Assembly (NCBI RefSeq): GCF_018873765.1
Contig: NC_057922.1
Span: 64,628,755 to 64,692,754 of the forward strand
Direction: 5' to 3'
From: Telopea speciosissima
Taxonomy: Eukaryota; Streptophyta; Magnoliopsida; Proteales; Proteaceae
DNA: 64,000 bases
Both the position numbers and the translations under genes were made by a program. Positions within the stretch are counted from its first letter, which is position 1, and every line of letters starts with the position of its first letter. This document shows, in pieces, positions 1 to 12,948 of the stretch. The notes below the pieces were generated by a model. It did no database searches. It saw nothing but the letters and a program-made list of their open reading frames with translations, and was not told the origin of the DNA.

Positions 1-424
1 GATTACTTGAATGATGCCTCTGTTCGGGTTATTGAGGGCCTTATAAGCCTAAATGTTTAAATATTTTTCTCACTTTGGACCCTATCGTTTCTGGCCTTGC
101 CCTTTGTCCTTTTTTGAGCCTTCACCTCAAAATGAACACTATAAAATGAACGCTATATCAGTGATATTGTGTAGATATTTGATCCAATTAACTGATCAGC
201 AACAGCAAATGTTTATTGATGTACAAAATTTAAAGCTGTTAAAAGGTTTTATTTTAAAGACTGATTGTTATCTCATATAAGGATAAAAATGAGAACTGAT
301 TAAATTTATAATGCATGGAGGGCAAGATCATCGCATTTTGAACCTAGGTGCCAGGACACATAAAGTGACAGGTTGCCTTGGAACTCGAGCGGTACCTTAT
401 TGCCTAGCGGTGTTTTTGACAACT

Positions 425-640
425 CTGACCTCATATTAACCTTCTCCATGACGTAATGATGTTAGAGAATGTTCATTGCATTACTTCTTAAGACTGTAAC
501 CTTCTCTATGACGTAATGATGTTAAAGAATGTTCATTGCATTACTTCTTAAGACTGGTACTCTGATATGCCAAAAAATCTTCAGAATATCCGTTGAGTTA
601 CTTCTTAAGACTGATACTTTGATATGCCAAATTTTTTCAA
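425..640. repeat. 60-bp tandem duplication plus partial third copy
   Basis: The block beginning near 439 (CTTCTCCATGACGTAATGAT) recurs exactly 60 bp later near 499, and both copies end with the same TTACTTCTTAAGACTG segment. A third, partial copy of the TTCTTAAGACTG...GATATGCC tail lies at about 601-628. The two full copies differ at only a few positions, which suggests recent local duplication. Confidence 0.85.
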
Positions 641-720
641 AAATAATGGGCTCATTCTCATCTCATTTAAGATGGTCGCCATTGCCTCAGGTTGATCCAA
701 TTCATGCTATAGTGATATGA

Positions 721-802
721 AACTGAACATTTTGGAGGAGAGGGCTGTAGGTGCTATTCAACTGAACATTTTGGAGGAGGGGGTTGTAGGCACTATTCAA
801 CT
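721..802. repeat. 43-bp tandem duplication
   Basis: The phrase AACTGAACATTTTGGAGGAG occurs twice, at about 721 and 764. Each copy is followed by a near-identical GG-rich stretch and CTATTCAACTG. This is a two-copy minisatellite inside the presumed intron. Confidence 0.8.
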
Positions 803-2664
803 GGTGGAAAGAACATTAGATGCTGACCACATTAATGTGCTATTATATATTTCTATACCCAAACCCCCTCTCTCTCTCTCTCTTTCTTTCTGCTCCAGTA
901 TGCAACTGCACATTTGCAGAATTTGAGTCTGATTGTTATCTATTTTTTATGCAAACTGCATCAAATTACAATATTTGATTTTTAAGTAAACAACCAAGCA
1001 ACAATCTGGTTTTCTGTAAAACCACAATGTAATATAAGTGATGCAGGTGTTACGGCTAACTCTGCACATTGAAGTAAACAATGTTTTGACTTTTGAGACC
1101 CAGCACACACCCATTGACCTATTTTGAAGGTTGTGTCGGTGGTTCATCTGGTTCTACCAGTTAGAACTAACTGAATTGGAGTGATTTTATAAAATTTATT
1201 ATCATCCAATTTTGAAGGCTGGGTAGCAGGTCATCTAGTTCATCCTACTGGGCTGATCTGGATTTCAGAACTCTGGATTTAGTACCACAGTATCTTTTTG
1301 TTTTGTGGGTAAAGGTATTATGCTGTTTTGAATGTTAATTGTATCTGTACTAAAATGCTGCTTAAAGAAAAAGTGAGCATCAGATGTTAGGACCTTTTTT
1401 TTGGGCCATTGTGATAGAAAATAATTTTGTTGAAGAAAGAAGAAATATATAAGAAATTTTTTGATTCAGTTGTCCCAATCTACACGAAAACTGTCAAAGT
1501 ACTTATACAAAGGTTTTTAAGACGGCAATAAATTCAAGGGGAGAAATTGAAGATATATAAAATACAAGCATGACCAAAAGGTGACATGTACATGCCAACT
1601 TGGAAGTTGGAATGGTGAAGATCTTTGACTTGCATGAGAATACACAAAACTTAGAGTTTGAGAAGTCTCATGCCCAAGAAAAACCTTCCTACCTCGCATG
1701 TTCTTTGAGATCATTATGTCTTACTCCACAAAGGGTCTAGTTAATAGTGAAGGGCATGCCCTTCATGAAATTTACTTTTTATTGTATTAGCATTAGTTTT
1801 CTGATGGTTGGTAACCCCTGATGAATGCTGTATGACCATCTTGTGTAAATCTGCAATCTTTAATGTTCTGTACTTTGGAAATTTACTAGTTGCTGCATGG
1901 TCCATATTACGTTTGTATAATTGGATGCTTTGTACTCTCACTTTTCTGAAATAGCTGCTTTAAACACTTGATGCAGAAGGGTAAAATGACCTAGAAATTC
2001 CCAGGATTAATGAGCCTAGCCAAAAATAGGGTTTTGTTTTCAGGGCATAGACATCTTATCAACAGTAGAGATAATCAGCCAGCAAGACGGGAGAATATGC
2101 ACCAATTGTTGCAGTGCAATAAGGAAGATTGAAACAGAATTAATGAAGAAGGCTTTGATGAAGAAGACTGAGAAGTATATCTTGGAACTTGAAGAAATGT
2201 GTGCCACATGTTCAGATTTAATCAAGGAATGGAAGCAGATGTGAAAACTAATAAAATATAAACTGGACTAAGGCATATGATCAGCAAACATATATTGTAT
2301 TTTGTACTGAATCTTGAAAAAAGCCAAGAACTGATTACATATTTGTCTCGTGTGATGAATAATAGATTGATATGGCAAACATTTTGCATATTAAACACAT
2401 ATCATACATCGATAACCTGCTGCAGTAGAAAAGTCGCTGTGTATAGCAACTTAACAGTAGCAATATCGGGAACAGGTATCAAATGCCAATTGATACTAAC
2501 TATCAACATAACACCCCAAGATCTGTATATTTACTCCTTAGTAAAAAAATAAATGCATTTCAAGAAAAGATAAGTAATAAAAGAAAAAAACACGTTGATG
2601 GTAATCCTTTTTGACTTGATGACTAATCTCTCTCTCCCTTGCTCTCTTGCATATCTTTTACCAG

Positions 2665-5600
2665 GGAATTCCATTATGCAACTGCACTGTCACCATGTCC
2701 TGATACATCCACTTCACCAGCTGATGGGGCTCAAAATATATCTCAGGGTTCTGTTCCTTCTGGCAATGAGATGGTCCTTTATCTTAGTTTGGCACCAAAT
2801 GGTGGGGGTAATAGAAATCCTATGGATTCTAATGGTGGAGGAGATGATGATGGAGGTGGGAGCAATACTTCTAAGATAGAAGATTTGGAAGTGAAGATGG
2901 ATCTTACAGATGACTTATTGCATATGGTATTCTTGGACTGTCTGACAGCAAGATTTTGTTGATATTTGTTTTGAATCTTGAGTTACCGTATCCTAACAAT
3001 TTTCAACTTTGTTTAAGGTTTTCTCTTTCTTGGATCACATTAATCTCTGCCGAGCTGCTAGAGTCTGCAGGCAGTGGCGTGCCGCTACTGCTCATGAAGA
3101 CTTCTGGAGGCGTCTGAATTTCGAAAATCGGAATATCTCTCCAATACAATGTGAGGCTTTTATCCACCTTGTGTTACTAATGCTCTTTAGTTATTTCTAC
3201 TCAAATTCACATATTTTCATAATGAGTTAGATTAGATGAAAGAGGCAAAACATCATATTTCATTGGCCATATGACATTGAAACTTTTGATGAGTTTGTAA
3301 AACTTTCTACATCAGACATTACCAAATATCAATGCTTTCACTAGGTGTGGTCATCTTATGAAGTTTGTATTCTCTCCTTAAATGCCTTAAGTCTAACCTT
3401 TTTTTTCCCCCCTATACTTTTGGAGACCAAATGAGGGGCCTTAATTCATATTGTATCTATTCATTTGCAGTTGCTGACATGTGTCGCCGGTATCCAAACA
3501 TCACAGAAGTGAATATCTTTGGTGCTCTTGTTATTGACATACTTGTTATGAAAGCAATCACCTCCTTAAAGTATAATTTGCCGCCTTCTTGTTTAGTTTC
3601 CCCCCATTTTAGATATTTTACCCTTACCCCTCACTCCACCCCTCCCCCGCCAAATAGTTTTTACTTTTAACTTCTAGTGCATGTTGCTTATATTGGAGGT
3701 TGATTCTCAGGTATATCGAGACTTTGATAGTGGGAGGGAAGGGGCAGCTCGAGGATGGCTTTTTCCATGCTCTAGCAGATTGTTCTATGTTGAGAACTTT
3801 GAATGTTAATGATGCAATTCTCGGTAATGGTGTTCAAGAGATACCAGTGTTCCATGATAGATTGCGTCATCTTCAAATTACGAAATGTCGTGTGCTTCGC
3901 ATTTCTGTGAGGTGAAAATATTTTTGATGCTGTATGAGTGTATAATGCATGTTGTAGGAACTTCTAAGCTGGTACATTGTACTCTGCAGGTGCCCCCAAC
4001 TGGAAACCCTTTCCTTAAAGCGTACTAACATGGCTCATGCCTTGCTCAATTGCCCTCAATTACATGAATTAGATATAGCTTCATGCCACAAGCTCTCAGA
4101 TGCTGGAATTCGTTCAGCAGCAACATCGTGCCCTTTGTTGGCTTCATTGGATATGTCAAATTGTTCCTGTGTTAGTGATGAAACATTGCGTGAAATAGCA
4201 CTTATGTGTCCTAGTCTTCGTGTTCTCAATGCATCATACTGTCCCAACATATCACTTGAGGTAAGTTTTCTGAGTCTTTGACTTCAATTTTGTCCAGATT
4301 ATGTGATGTGGTGTTCGAATTACCCTTATCTGACATGATCATGTAATGCTTTTGCTGATGGAAGTCTGTAAGACTGCCTATGTTGGCAGTTCTGAAGCTT
4401 TGTAGTTGTGAGGGAATAACTTCTGCATCAATGGCCGCAATATCTCACAGTTATATGCTTGAGGTTTGGTCTTACTATTGCCTCAATTATTGATGTTTCC
4501 TGATTTTTTTGTTACAGGTTTTGATTAACAACTTTTCACTCTCTAAGTTGAAATATCCATTCTATTCCAGGTTCTAGAGCTTGATAATTGCAGCTTATTG
4601 ACATCAGTCTCCTTGGATATTCCTCGCTTGCAGAATATCAGACTAGTGCATTGCCGCAAGTACTTATTGTTGCCCTTATCTTTTTATTTGTGTCTTCCTC
4701 CCTCTCTCTTATTGCTTCTTTGGTATTAATTTGTTTTGGGGTCTGTCCTGAACCATATATCCTTTTGCTGCTTCTTGGTAGATTTGTCGATTTGAATTTG
4801 CGAAGCCCTATGCTTTCATCTATTACAGTTTCTAATTGCCCTGCACTCCATCGTATCAATATCACCTCAAATTTACTTCAGGTTTGCGTCAAAGTAGTCA
4901 CCTTCTTTTTTCCCCACTGTTTGCTTTTGGAAAATTGGGTTTTGATAGAGTGTTTCCTGTTAATGCAGAAACTAATGTTGCAGAAGCAGGAAAGTTTGAG
5001 CACCTTGTCATTGCAGTGCCAGTCTTTGCAAGAATTGGACCTCACTGAATGTGAATCTTTGACAAATTCTATTTGCGAGGTTTTTAGCGATGGTGGGGGC
5101 TGCCCAATGCTTCGATCCCTTGTTCTTGACAACTGTGAGGTTTGTGATATACTGGTCTGTACGCTTGGCTATCTAATGTTGTTAGTTGAAGTCATCTTTG
5201 CTTGGCATTATGGCTGTATCTTGGGCTGGGCCACTCCTATTTTGGCCTGGCCTGGGCTGAGATTTTCAGCCCATAAGCCATGGTAGGGATGGAAATCCCA
5301 ACGCAAGGTCAGGCTTGGTTAGGTTAGGGTTGAAGCATTGTTTTCACATGTGTGTGTGTGTGTGTGTTATAGTTTATGTACCAAATTTAGCATGAATAGA
5401 AGTATCGAGTCGTCGAGCTAAAATAATTTTGGTACACAATCATTCTTGCTTAAGATAACCTGTCCCTCCTTTTTTTGTCAAATTGGGGCGGAATGTCCAT
5501 AGTTTAAAATCTCACGATATCTCAGTATCTCAGGCTGGTCGAGATGGCCGAAATATCACCGAAATATGATATTTTTTCTGCCAAATTTTGACACTCCATC

Positions 5601-8600
5601 TCGGTGGGTTTTTGGCAATATTAAGGCCTAATACTTCATGTACACCCTTATTTAAGCTAAATAAACACATTTAAACAATTAAACCTTCATATTGCAAAAA
5701 AAATGAACTCAAAGTGGTGTTTTGGGTTTGCACCCTTGATTGACAGTATACGGTCGTCGACCCTGATGTATAAATAGTTAAATACACATTGATTAGGTAC
5801 TAAAAGACATAAGAAATTTAAACAAAGTAATGAAACAAAAATAAGTCATAAGTCATAAACTCCATAATAGTCAATAGTTCAATACTCAATAGTCAATACT
5901 CATTACTCAATAGTCAATACACAAAGTCACGAGTTCACAACTCACAAGAGTGCAAGACTCAGAAGAAATATCTCAAAATATCGCCGAAATATCACGAAAT
6001 ATCATCGAAATATGAACTTTTTCCATTTCGCCTTGCCATTTCATCTCGGTACTGTCGAGATTTCCGAAATATCCCGATATATCGGCGATATTTCGTGAAA
6101 TCTTGAACCATGGGAATGTCACAGCCAAAGTCTTGGCAAGGCCGTGACACTTGAGGTGGCGTGATGATGGCTTTTGTGCTTAAGGAGGTAGGGCATGGGA
6201 GTGCAAGGAGGTGAAGTCACTTAGTGATGTTCCATAATACGATAGTATGACAAAATGAGGGGGTCCATGTCTACTTCTGGAAAAATGTGAAAGTCATAAG
6301 AGCTACCTTGAGGAAGGGTAGTGTGCCTCACCCTCGGTGCCATGGCTCCTAGCCTCCTACTATGGCATTGTGGGATTCCACAAGCAAGGCTTGGTGGGCA
6401 TCGTGGCTGTCACAGGCAAGGCATTGTGTGTGAGGTTAGCTTGGCCGCGCATGCATTAGAGCACAAGTATTCCATGGGTGGGCACTCACTAGTCGAAGTG
6501 CGCTGTGGGTGTTTCCTTTTCTAGGTTTGGTTACTGACACGGACCATGTTCAGCAGAAGGCGTTAGCATGGTGCAACACCTGGCAACCGGAAGCTTGGGG
6601 TTGTGGATGACACTAGCACCAAATATGCAACGTGTGACAATGGCACATGATCTTGGGTGAATGGGCTATCTTGTGTCCTGTGGTACTGGTGTGCCTGTCT
6701 TAGGCATGGCTTGGGTTCGGCGTTCCTTAGACATGTCTGTGTAGGCGTCGATACTAGCACATAACGTGCGGCGGTGATGGCCAACATGGGCGAGTGTGCC
6801 GTAGGTCTGGCAAACCTACTGCATGCTTTGTGGGCCATTCAAGTTGGGGCGATAATGGCACCTTGGGTGCAAGCATGGTAGTCAGCTCAGTTGTATCTTT
6901 GAGTTGGTTTGGCATGGCTATGGCAATGTGGCACTGGTGAAGGATTGCAACGACGTGAGTTCTGTGTTGTTGGACGAGCGTCTATGCTTAGATCCAGGGA
7001 AGCGACTTTATAGGTTGTTGGAGTTGCTTTGTCAAGTGGCCCTAGTCGTTTGGCGAGTATCTCAGTGGTGATACAATGAAGTGACAGTGTGGGCTAGGTC
7101 GAGCAAACCTCAGCTTAGTGTTGTTGCTTGTACTTAAGCCCCATCCTGTTGATTATTGTGGAGGCTATTTGGGTAAATGCTAAGATAGTTTGGATGGTGT
7201 CCTGTTGATTATTGTGGAGGCTATTTGGGTGAATGCTAAGATAGTTTGGGTGGTGTTAGGCTGGCCTTGGTCAAGCGTTGGCTAAGGCGCTGCATTTGCA
7301 GTTTTGACCTGAGAAAAACTTGTCCGTGATGGGAAGGCCAATCTGTTGTGTTTTGTGTACTTGTGATTCATTTTATAATTCATGCTCAGCCTGACCTGAA
7401 GTTGTTTTCTCAGGCTGGGCTGTGGATGGGGATTAGTGAGCTAAGGCTGGGCCTTGGTTTTCAAAAAAAGCCAGCTTAGCTGGACCAATCTCACCTGTAC
7501 TGTTAGATGAATAACACTTGATTTTTATGGGGAAAATTTTTAATAATATTTTTAGCTTAAAAATAGTGCAATTAATCAGAGAAGATAGCTGCCAAATCTT
7601 TTGATTTGAGGAAAGATGATAGTTTAAAGCATCATTTGTTCTGCAGGCTTTGTTCAGAGAACCTCTAATATTATGACTTCATTGGTTTTGGAGTTCAGTT
7701 CCATGTTTCAAGACTTGATGCTTTCATAACTGTGCTTCCATATGGTTGGAACAGTTTTTTCATTCTTCTCATATAGCATTACAAGAATGGAAATAACATT
7801 CTTTTGCTCTTTTGCGTTCAATTGCTAGGGACCAATCTAGCTGATTTTGATTTTAAAATATGATTTCCTGTATAGAATTTTCATATTTTTGAATTATGGA
7901 TTTGATGAGATAAATGTAAAGGCAAAACAGATTTTGTGTAGCTAACTGCATTTCAATGGGATAAGGCTTAGTTCAGTTGAGGTGAGTTTATAAGATAAAT
8001 TTGAAGGAAAATTTTGCCGAGTTAGACAGAACTTATACACACAGCCATTTAGATCTTTGTTAAGTTCAGTATGCCTGGGTCTGCCTGGGTACAATGGAAA
8101 TAACAGTGCCATTACATGTTCTTGATACAGAGTTATTTTCAGAAATATGATATGAGTCAATAAAGATTTAACTAAAACAACATAGAAATTTGCTTGTAGT
8201 GGGAAGTGCCACCACCATATTAGTTGGCTCCCTTAGATGTTATCAGGCAGAAGTGCAGGCCTTAAGAGTATTTCTGAAGTGGAATCCTGCAATGGTCACT
8301 TTCAGTTTTAGGCCAGAGGTGTAAATTTCTATAGGGGTTTGGAGTTGGGGAGTTGATGAAGTTGGATAAAAAATTGAAGCATGAAAATATCTTGGTGTTA
8401 TTTGAAATATAATTTTGTTGGAAAAACTATATAAATAAAAGTTTGATGCTGGATACATGTATTGTTCATTTGCTTCTTTAAATTTTGGAGCCCTATGCTG
8501 CCATTTAATCTGGTGAGAAATCTAAAAAGGTTGCAGTGTTCAGATCTTCGTGGTGCTGTATTTTAGAATAATTGGCTATTTGATTTGTTATTTGATTGCT

Positions 8601-11600
8601 TTTTGGATGCCGTTTTAAGCATGTTGATTTTTTCTATCCTTCTTACCCAGTCCTCTTTTTTCCTTCTTTAAGTGAAAGTGCCTATTTCAATTTTACAGAG
8701 TCTGACAGCAGTGGAATTCAATAGTTCCTCCTTAGTCAGTCTGTCCCTTGTTGGTTGCCGTGCCATGACTACTTTGGAACTCAGATGCCCTAATCTTGAG
8801 CAAGTCTTTCTGGATAATTGTGATCATCTTGAGAGAGCATCATTTTGTCCTGTAAGTGGAAGCAAATTTTTTTTTTTGGGGGGGGGGGGGGGGTGGGTTT
8901 GATATGCTTTTATAAACTCTTAAGGTGGTTGTTGCTGATGAGTCTGTCAAAATGGTAACCAGTCTGCACTGTGTTGCATGGAATTTTGGCTTGTAAATTC
9001 TGAATCTACTGCTGTATGCATTGTTTGTGCTGTGTTACGTATCTATAGATCTTTTAATTCCTTGAACATGTAGCAACAAGGGGTTACTAACATGTTTATG
9101 TGTATGATAGGTGCTAGTAGAAACTATTGATAAAACATAAACCTGAAAGAAAAATGTTTGCTGCAGGTTGGACTTCGGTCCCTTAATCTCGGTATATGCC
9201 CCAAATTGAATGTACTTCGAATTGAAGCTCCACATATGATTGTTTTGGAGTTGAAGGGATGTGGTGTTTTATCTGAAGCATCCATCAACTGCCCTCGCCT
9301 AATTTCTCTGGACGCTTCCTTTTGCAGGTGTTCACATGTTCTTTGTCATGTAATTCTCAAATATCTTGCTTTAATTGCTTTTGCTGACATATTTTCCCTA
9401 CACAGCCAACTTAAGGATGATTGCTTGTCTGCAACAACTGCTTCATGCCCTTTCATTGAGTTGTTAGTATTGATGTCGTGCCCATCCATTGGTACAGATG
9501 GGCTCTCTTCTTTGCGTCGGCTTTCTTGTTTAACCTTGCTGGATTTATCATACACTTTCCTGGTGAACTTACAGCCAGTTTTTGAGTCCTGTTTGCAGTT
9601 GAAGGTAATACTAACAGAAAGTTATCCTTTTTTTTTGTGTAGTTTTTGAATGCTTTCCCCCCCTCCCCCCTCTTTTAGCTAAATCTCAGGGCTTCTGTTT
9701 TGCCTTATGAATGGGTTTTTTTTTTTTTTTTTTGGGGGGGGGGGGGGGCAAACCGTTGGCACAGAGCAGATTCCAAACTTGAACATCGGAAACTAATCTT
9801 AATGATCTACTTAGATATAGGTGATCGTGTTTCCCTTGTCTGCATGTGGTGAGAAGGTAGAATTGAATTTTCATAAGAGTAATTCAGCCTGTCAAAACGA
9901 TAGTGAAGTCAAATTTTACCTGTCGCCACTCCCAGTTATGAGTTTTTTGAGTTCCTTTTATCAGTCAAAGGGATGGTGGAGGCAGAATGGCCGTTGTATG
10001 TCATGGCAGGTGTAGCAGAACCAGCAGTTATGATTGCCACATGGAAGCTTGCCTGACACCCAAATTTGGTGTACAATTAGGCCTTGTCTTCTGTCCACCT
10101 GTCAAATTTAATTTTGAATGTAGTTTTCCACATGGCAAACTGAGGTTCAAAAAATGGTTGAAAAGTCAACAAGCGGACAAGGTGGTTTAATGCTGAAATT
10201 ACAGGACAACAACTCCCATACAAGGTGGGCCATATGGTTGAGTCTGTCCACCAAATTTTACATGTTTTGTTCTAGGGTTCACCTTAGCTGTTCAATGGTT
10301 TAGAATGTTCATATCCTCCCTCCTCGTATCTCAAAATCAGGTGCCCATTTTGCTAGGCCTAGCTTAATAGTGGGTTTGCCACCTTTTCCTTGACACTTTG
10401 GGACCTATAGGAGCAGATGAATAGGATATATATAAGGTGTAGAAGATTTCCCACACCCCCACTTTTTATACTTCGTCTCTTTTGTGGTTTGAACTGTATG
10501 TAATGATTGATAATCTTGTTTGTGTATTTTCATTTTCGACAGGTATTGAAATTGCAAGCATGCAAGTATCTGACTGATTCTTCTTTGGAGGCTCTTTATA
10601 AAGAAGGTGCTCTCCCAGCCCTTCGTGAGCTAGACTTGTCTTATGGGAGCCTGTGCCAGTCTGCAATAGAGGAGCTTCTTGCTTGCTGTACACATCTGAC
10701 GCATGTGAGCCTGAATGGATGTGTGAATATGCATGACCTTAACTGGAGTTATAGTGGTGGGCAGCTTTCTGAGTTGTCTAGCATTGATGGTTCATATGCA
10801 ATCTGTTCTCTAGAGATCGTCCAGGAGCCAATTATGCACCCTGACCGTTTGCTGCAGAATCTGAACTGTGTTGGGTGTTCAAACATTAAGAAAGTTGTCA
10901 TTCCTCCAAGGGCCCGTTGTTTCCATCTGTCATCGTTAAACCTTTCTTTATCTGCAAATCTGAAGGAAGTAGATGTCACTTGTTTCAATCTGAGCTTTCT
11001 TAATTTGAGGTGCTTTTTTACTAACCTCCTTGGCAAGCTTGTCTTTTGGTAACTTCGGTTTATACTCTATGCATTGATTTCATCTGCTAAATTTTTTCAC
11101 CATTGCTTTTATCTTCTCAGCAATTGTTACTCCCTGGAAATTTTGAAGCTTGATTGTCCAAAGTTGACTAGCCTCTTCCTTCAGGTATGCATTCCTCAAA
11201 ACTCAGCCAAATCCATTGATGACGTTTAGTAACCTGGTTCTTATTCTGCTATAAAATATTTAATTATGAAAAATTCTTCTTATTGGTTGACTTTCTCGAG
11301 TCTGGGTTTTACCAATGATATACTTATTGTGAAGGAAAAATTTCTCAATACCAAGATGCTTGGCAATTGATATACATGCCATGGGTAAGATTTTCCATGG
11401 CAAAAATTTCTAAATAATTGGATGCTCCGTAGCATCGAATTTGTTTACTTCATTCAGATGCCGGTAAGATTTCTCTTAATGATTCACAATCTGCATATGC
11501 AAATCTTTTAAAGTTCTACTTGCATTGAGAATGCTATGGTTGGACCTAAATGTCAACTTCATGTCTTCAATGCTTCTTGTCTTTTAACTTGTGTTCTAAT

Positions 11601-12139
11601 TCGTGTTTATAACCTTGCTTGTCAGGATGTGCTATTAGGCCGGAAAGGCACATCTCAAGTTTTACCTAACCAATGTCCCTAAAAAGAAAGTTTTATTCAG
11701 CCAATTGTTTCTGCTAATTGCCTTTTGAGGCCGTTCATGGCTGATTTTCCCCCTTTATATTTTCACAGGGTTTATACCCACTTTTGTTTTAGTTTATATA
11801 TGATTACAACCGACCGCTTGCCTTTTTACTTTTTGCTCTGATTTCTAATTCGATTCTTTGCTGCTAACATCGGGTGTTGTGTTTGGTAGTCATGTAGCGT
11901 ATCTGAAGAAGTTGTGGAAGCTGCAATATCACATTGTAATGTGCTGGAAACACTTGATGTCCGTTTTTGTCCAAAGGTAACTTACTAGATCACTTCGCTG
12001 GGTCTATTTTTCTTATATCTTTATCTCTGTTTATTGTTTTATTTTTTCTGGTTAACAGATCTACTCAGTATACATGGGAAGGTTACGTGTGGTATGTCCC
12101 AGTCTAAAACGCATCTTCAGCAGCCTCTGTGTACCGTAG
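2665..12139 (+). CDS. FBL15: F-box/LRR-repeat protein 15 (SLOMO-like), 5'-partial
   Basis: Sixteen exons join in phase with GT-AG borders: 2665-2926, 3018-3150, 3471-3570, 3711-3911, 3990-4260, 4365-4463, 4571-4659, 4782-4881, 4969-5139, 8699-8851, 9167-9327, 9406-9604, 10543-11009, 11121-11184, 11890-11976 and 12059-12139 (TAG). They encode 878 residues after a split first codon. A Gly/Asp-rich linker leads into an F-box (MDLTDDLLHMV joined to FSFLDHINLCRAARVCRQW). Cys-containing leucine-rich repeats then run to the end, including CPQLHELDIASCHKLSDAG and LDLSYTFLVNLQPVF. The family F-box binds SKP1 in an SCF ubiquitin ligase and the LRRs select the substrate. The Arabidopsis relative SLOMO affects auxin homeostasis and leaf initiation rate. 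The N-terminal exon lies outside the window. Exon borders were placed by codon phase and recalled family sequence, without transcripts. No premature stop or frame break is seen, so the gene looks functional. Confidence 0.94.
5498..6112. mobile_element. hAT-type MITE in a large FBL15-like intron
   Basis: The element has imperfect terminal inverted repeats: it begins CATAGTTTAAAATCTCACGA, and its end reads as CATGGTTCAAGATTTCACGA on the other strand. It is flanked by a perfect 8-bp duplication, GGAATGTC, at 5490-5497 and 6113-6120. An 8-bp target duplication is typical of the hAT superfamily. The interior repeats a CGAAATATC-like motif and a CAATAGTCAATA-like low-complexity block near 5860-5930. 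There is no transposase frame, so it is non-autonomous. Confidence 0.85.
6121..8698. other. Remainder of the 3.6-kb FBL15-like intron
   Basis: This is intronic sequence between the GT at 5140 and the acceptor ending at 8698. From about 6130 to 7500 it is unusually GC-rich and rich in GGCTGGGC-like words. Similar words at about 5200-5300 suggest an older insertion spanning roughly 5.2-7.5 kb, though I see no clean termini. The rest is AT-rich, with no recognised coding sequence. Confidence 0.6.
7145..7257. repeat. 56-bp tandem duplication
   Basis: CCTGTTGATTATTGTGGAGG begins at 7145 and again at 7201, and the following 36 bases are nearly identical. It is a simple two-copy tandem repeat within the intron. 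Confidence 0.85.
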
Positions 12140-12948
12140 TACAACCTCGAATTGCAGTTAAAATCGTATGCCATTATCAATGTCTACTGTATGTTCGCAG
12201 TCCTGGCCTGCCCAGTTAGCTTAGTAATTTATCATCAAATGCTTGACTGTTGTACATAGCCAATTTTCCCTTGTTCTGTATGTTTTGGTTTTTTTGAAGG
12301 GGGGGGGGGGGGAGGTTGGTGACTGTTGGTGTTTGCTGAGAGACGGATCTGCCCTGGCCATTGTAAACGATAAAATAAACCATGTATTAATATAGTTTTA
12401 TGAATACCTATTGTTGTTTGTTTCTTAGAGATATGTTCTGGTTTTTAACTTTATTTGGATTGCTGAATTTCTTTTGTACTACCATTAATCGTGTTAACAT
12501 AGTTGTTAACAACGACAAGACGACCCAAGGTGGTGGCCAGGCAACCTTAACATGGAGAGTGCATACTATGTAAGTATGCTCCATTCGTTTCAAAAGAGTG
12601 TGTCAAAACAGAGAAGAAGATAAAAGAAAAAGAAAGCAGCAGAACAACTCTGAGGAAGAAGGAAAGAAAAAAAAGAAGAATAATAAGGCAAAATAAGCAG
12701 ACATGCAGAAGAGAAGAGGAAGTAGAACAAGAAGAAAAATATATTAAAAAAAAAAAACTGAAGTGTTGGAACAGTGAAGTTAAAAAGAAGAAAAAAACCA
12801 AGAATTGGAATTCAAGAAGTAATAGTACTTCGGCCGTTGCAGATCTTGGGGCAAGCAGCCAAGCATAGAGGGGTTCCTCAGTCCAGCTCCAAAGTCTCGG
12901 CTAAGCAGAACTTCTTTCAGATTCTCTTTCTCCCCTCTACCTTTTTTT
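12140..12948. other. 3' flank of the FBL15-like gene
   Basis: The 3' untranslated region probably covers roughly the first 230 bases; an AATAAA-type signal sits near 12373. A G-homopolymer lies at about 12298-12313 and a purine-rich AAGAAGAAA stretch at about 12600-12800. No gene is supported in this stretch. Confidence 0.5.

Larger units (their letters stand above)
1..2664 (+). other. Intron sequence upstream of the first visible FBL15-like exon
   Basis: No open frame here resembles the N-terminal part of an FBL15-type protein, and the first visible exon opens in mid-codon after an acceptor at 2664. This stretch is therefore most simply an intron of that gene, with the start codon beyond the left edge. 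It is AT-rich and contains a CT microsatellite near 869-893 and two short tandem duplications annotated separately. The short open frames in it have no recognisable family signature. Confidence 0.7.

Noticed and set aside
4588-5286. 232-residue single-exon protein
   Set aside because: The frame reads through two introns and into a third of the FBL15-like gene. The splice sites at 4659/4782, 4881/4969 and 5139 give the family sequence in phase.
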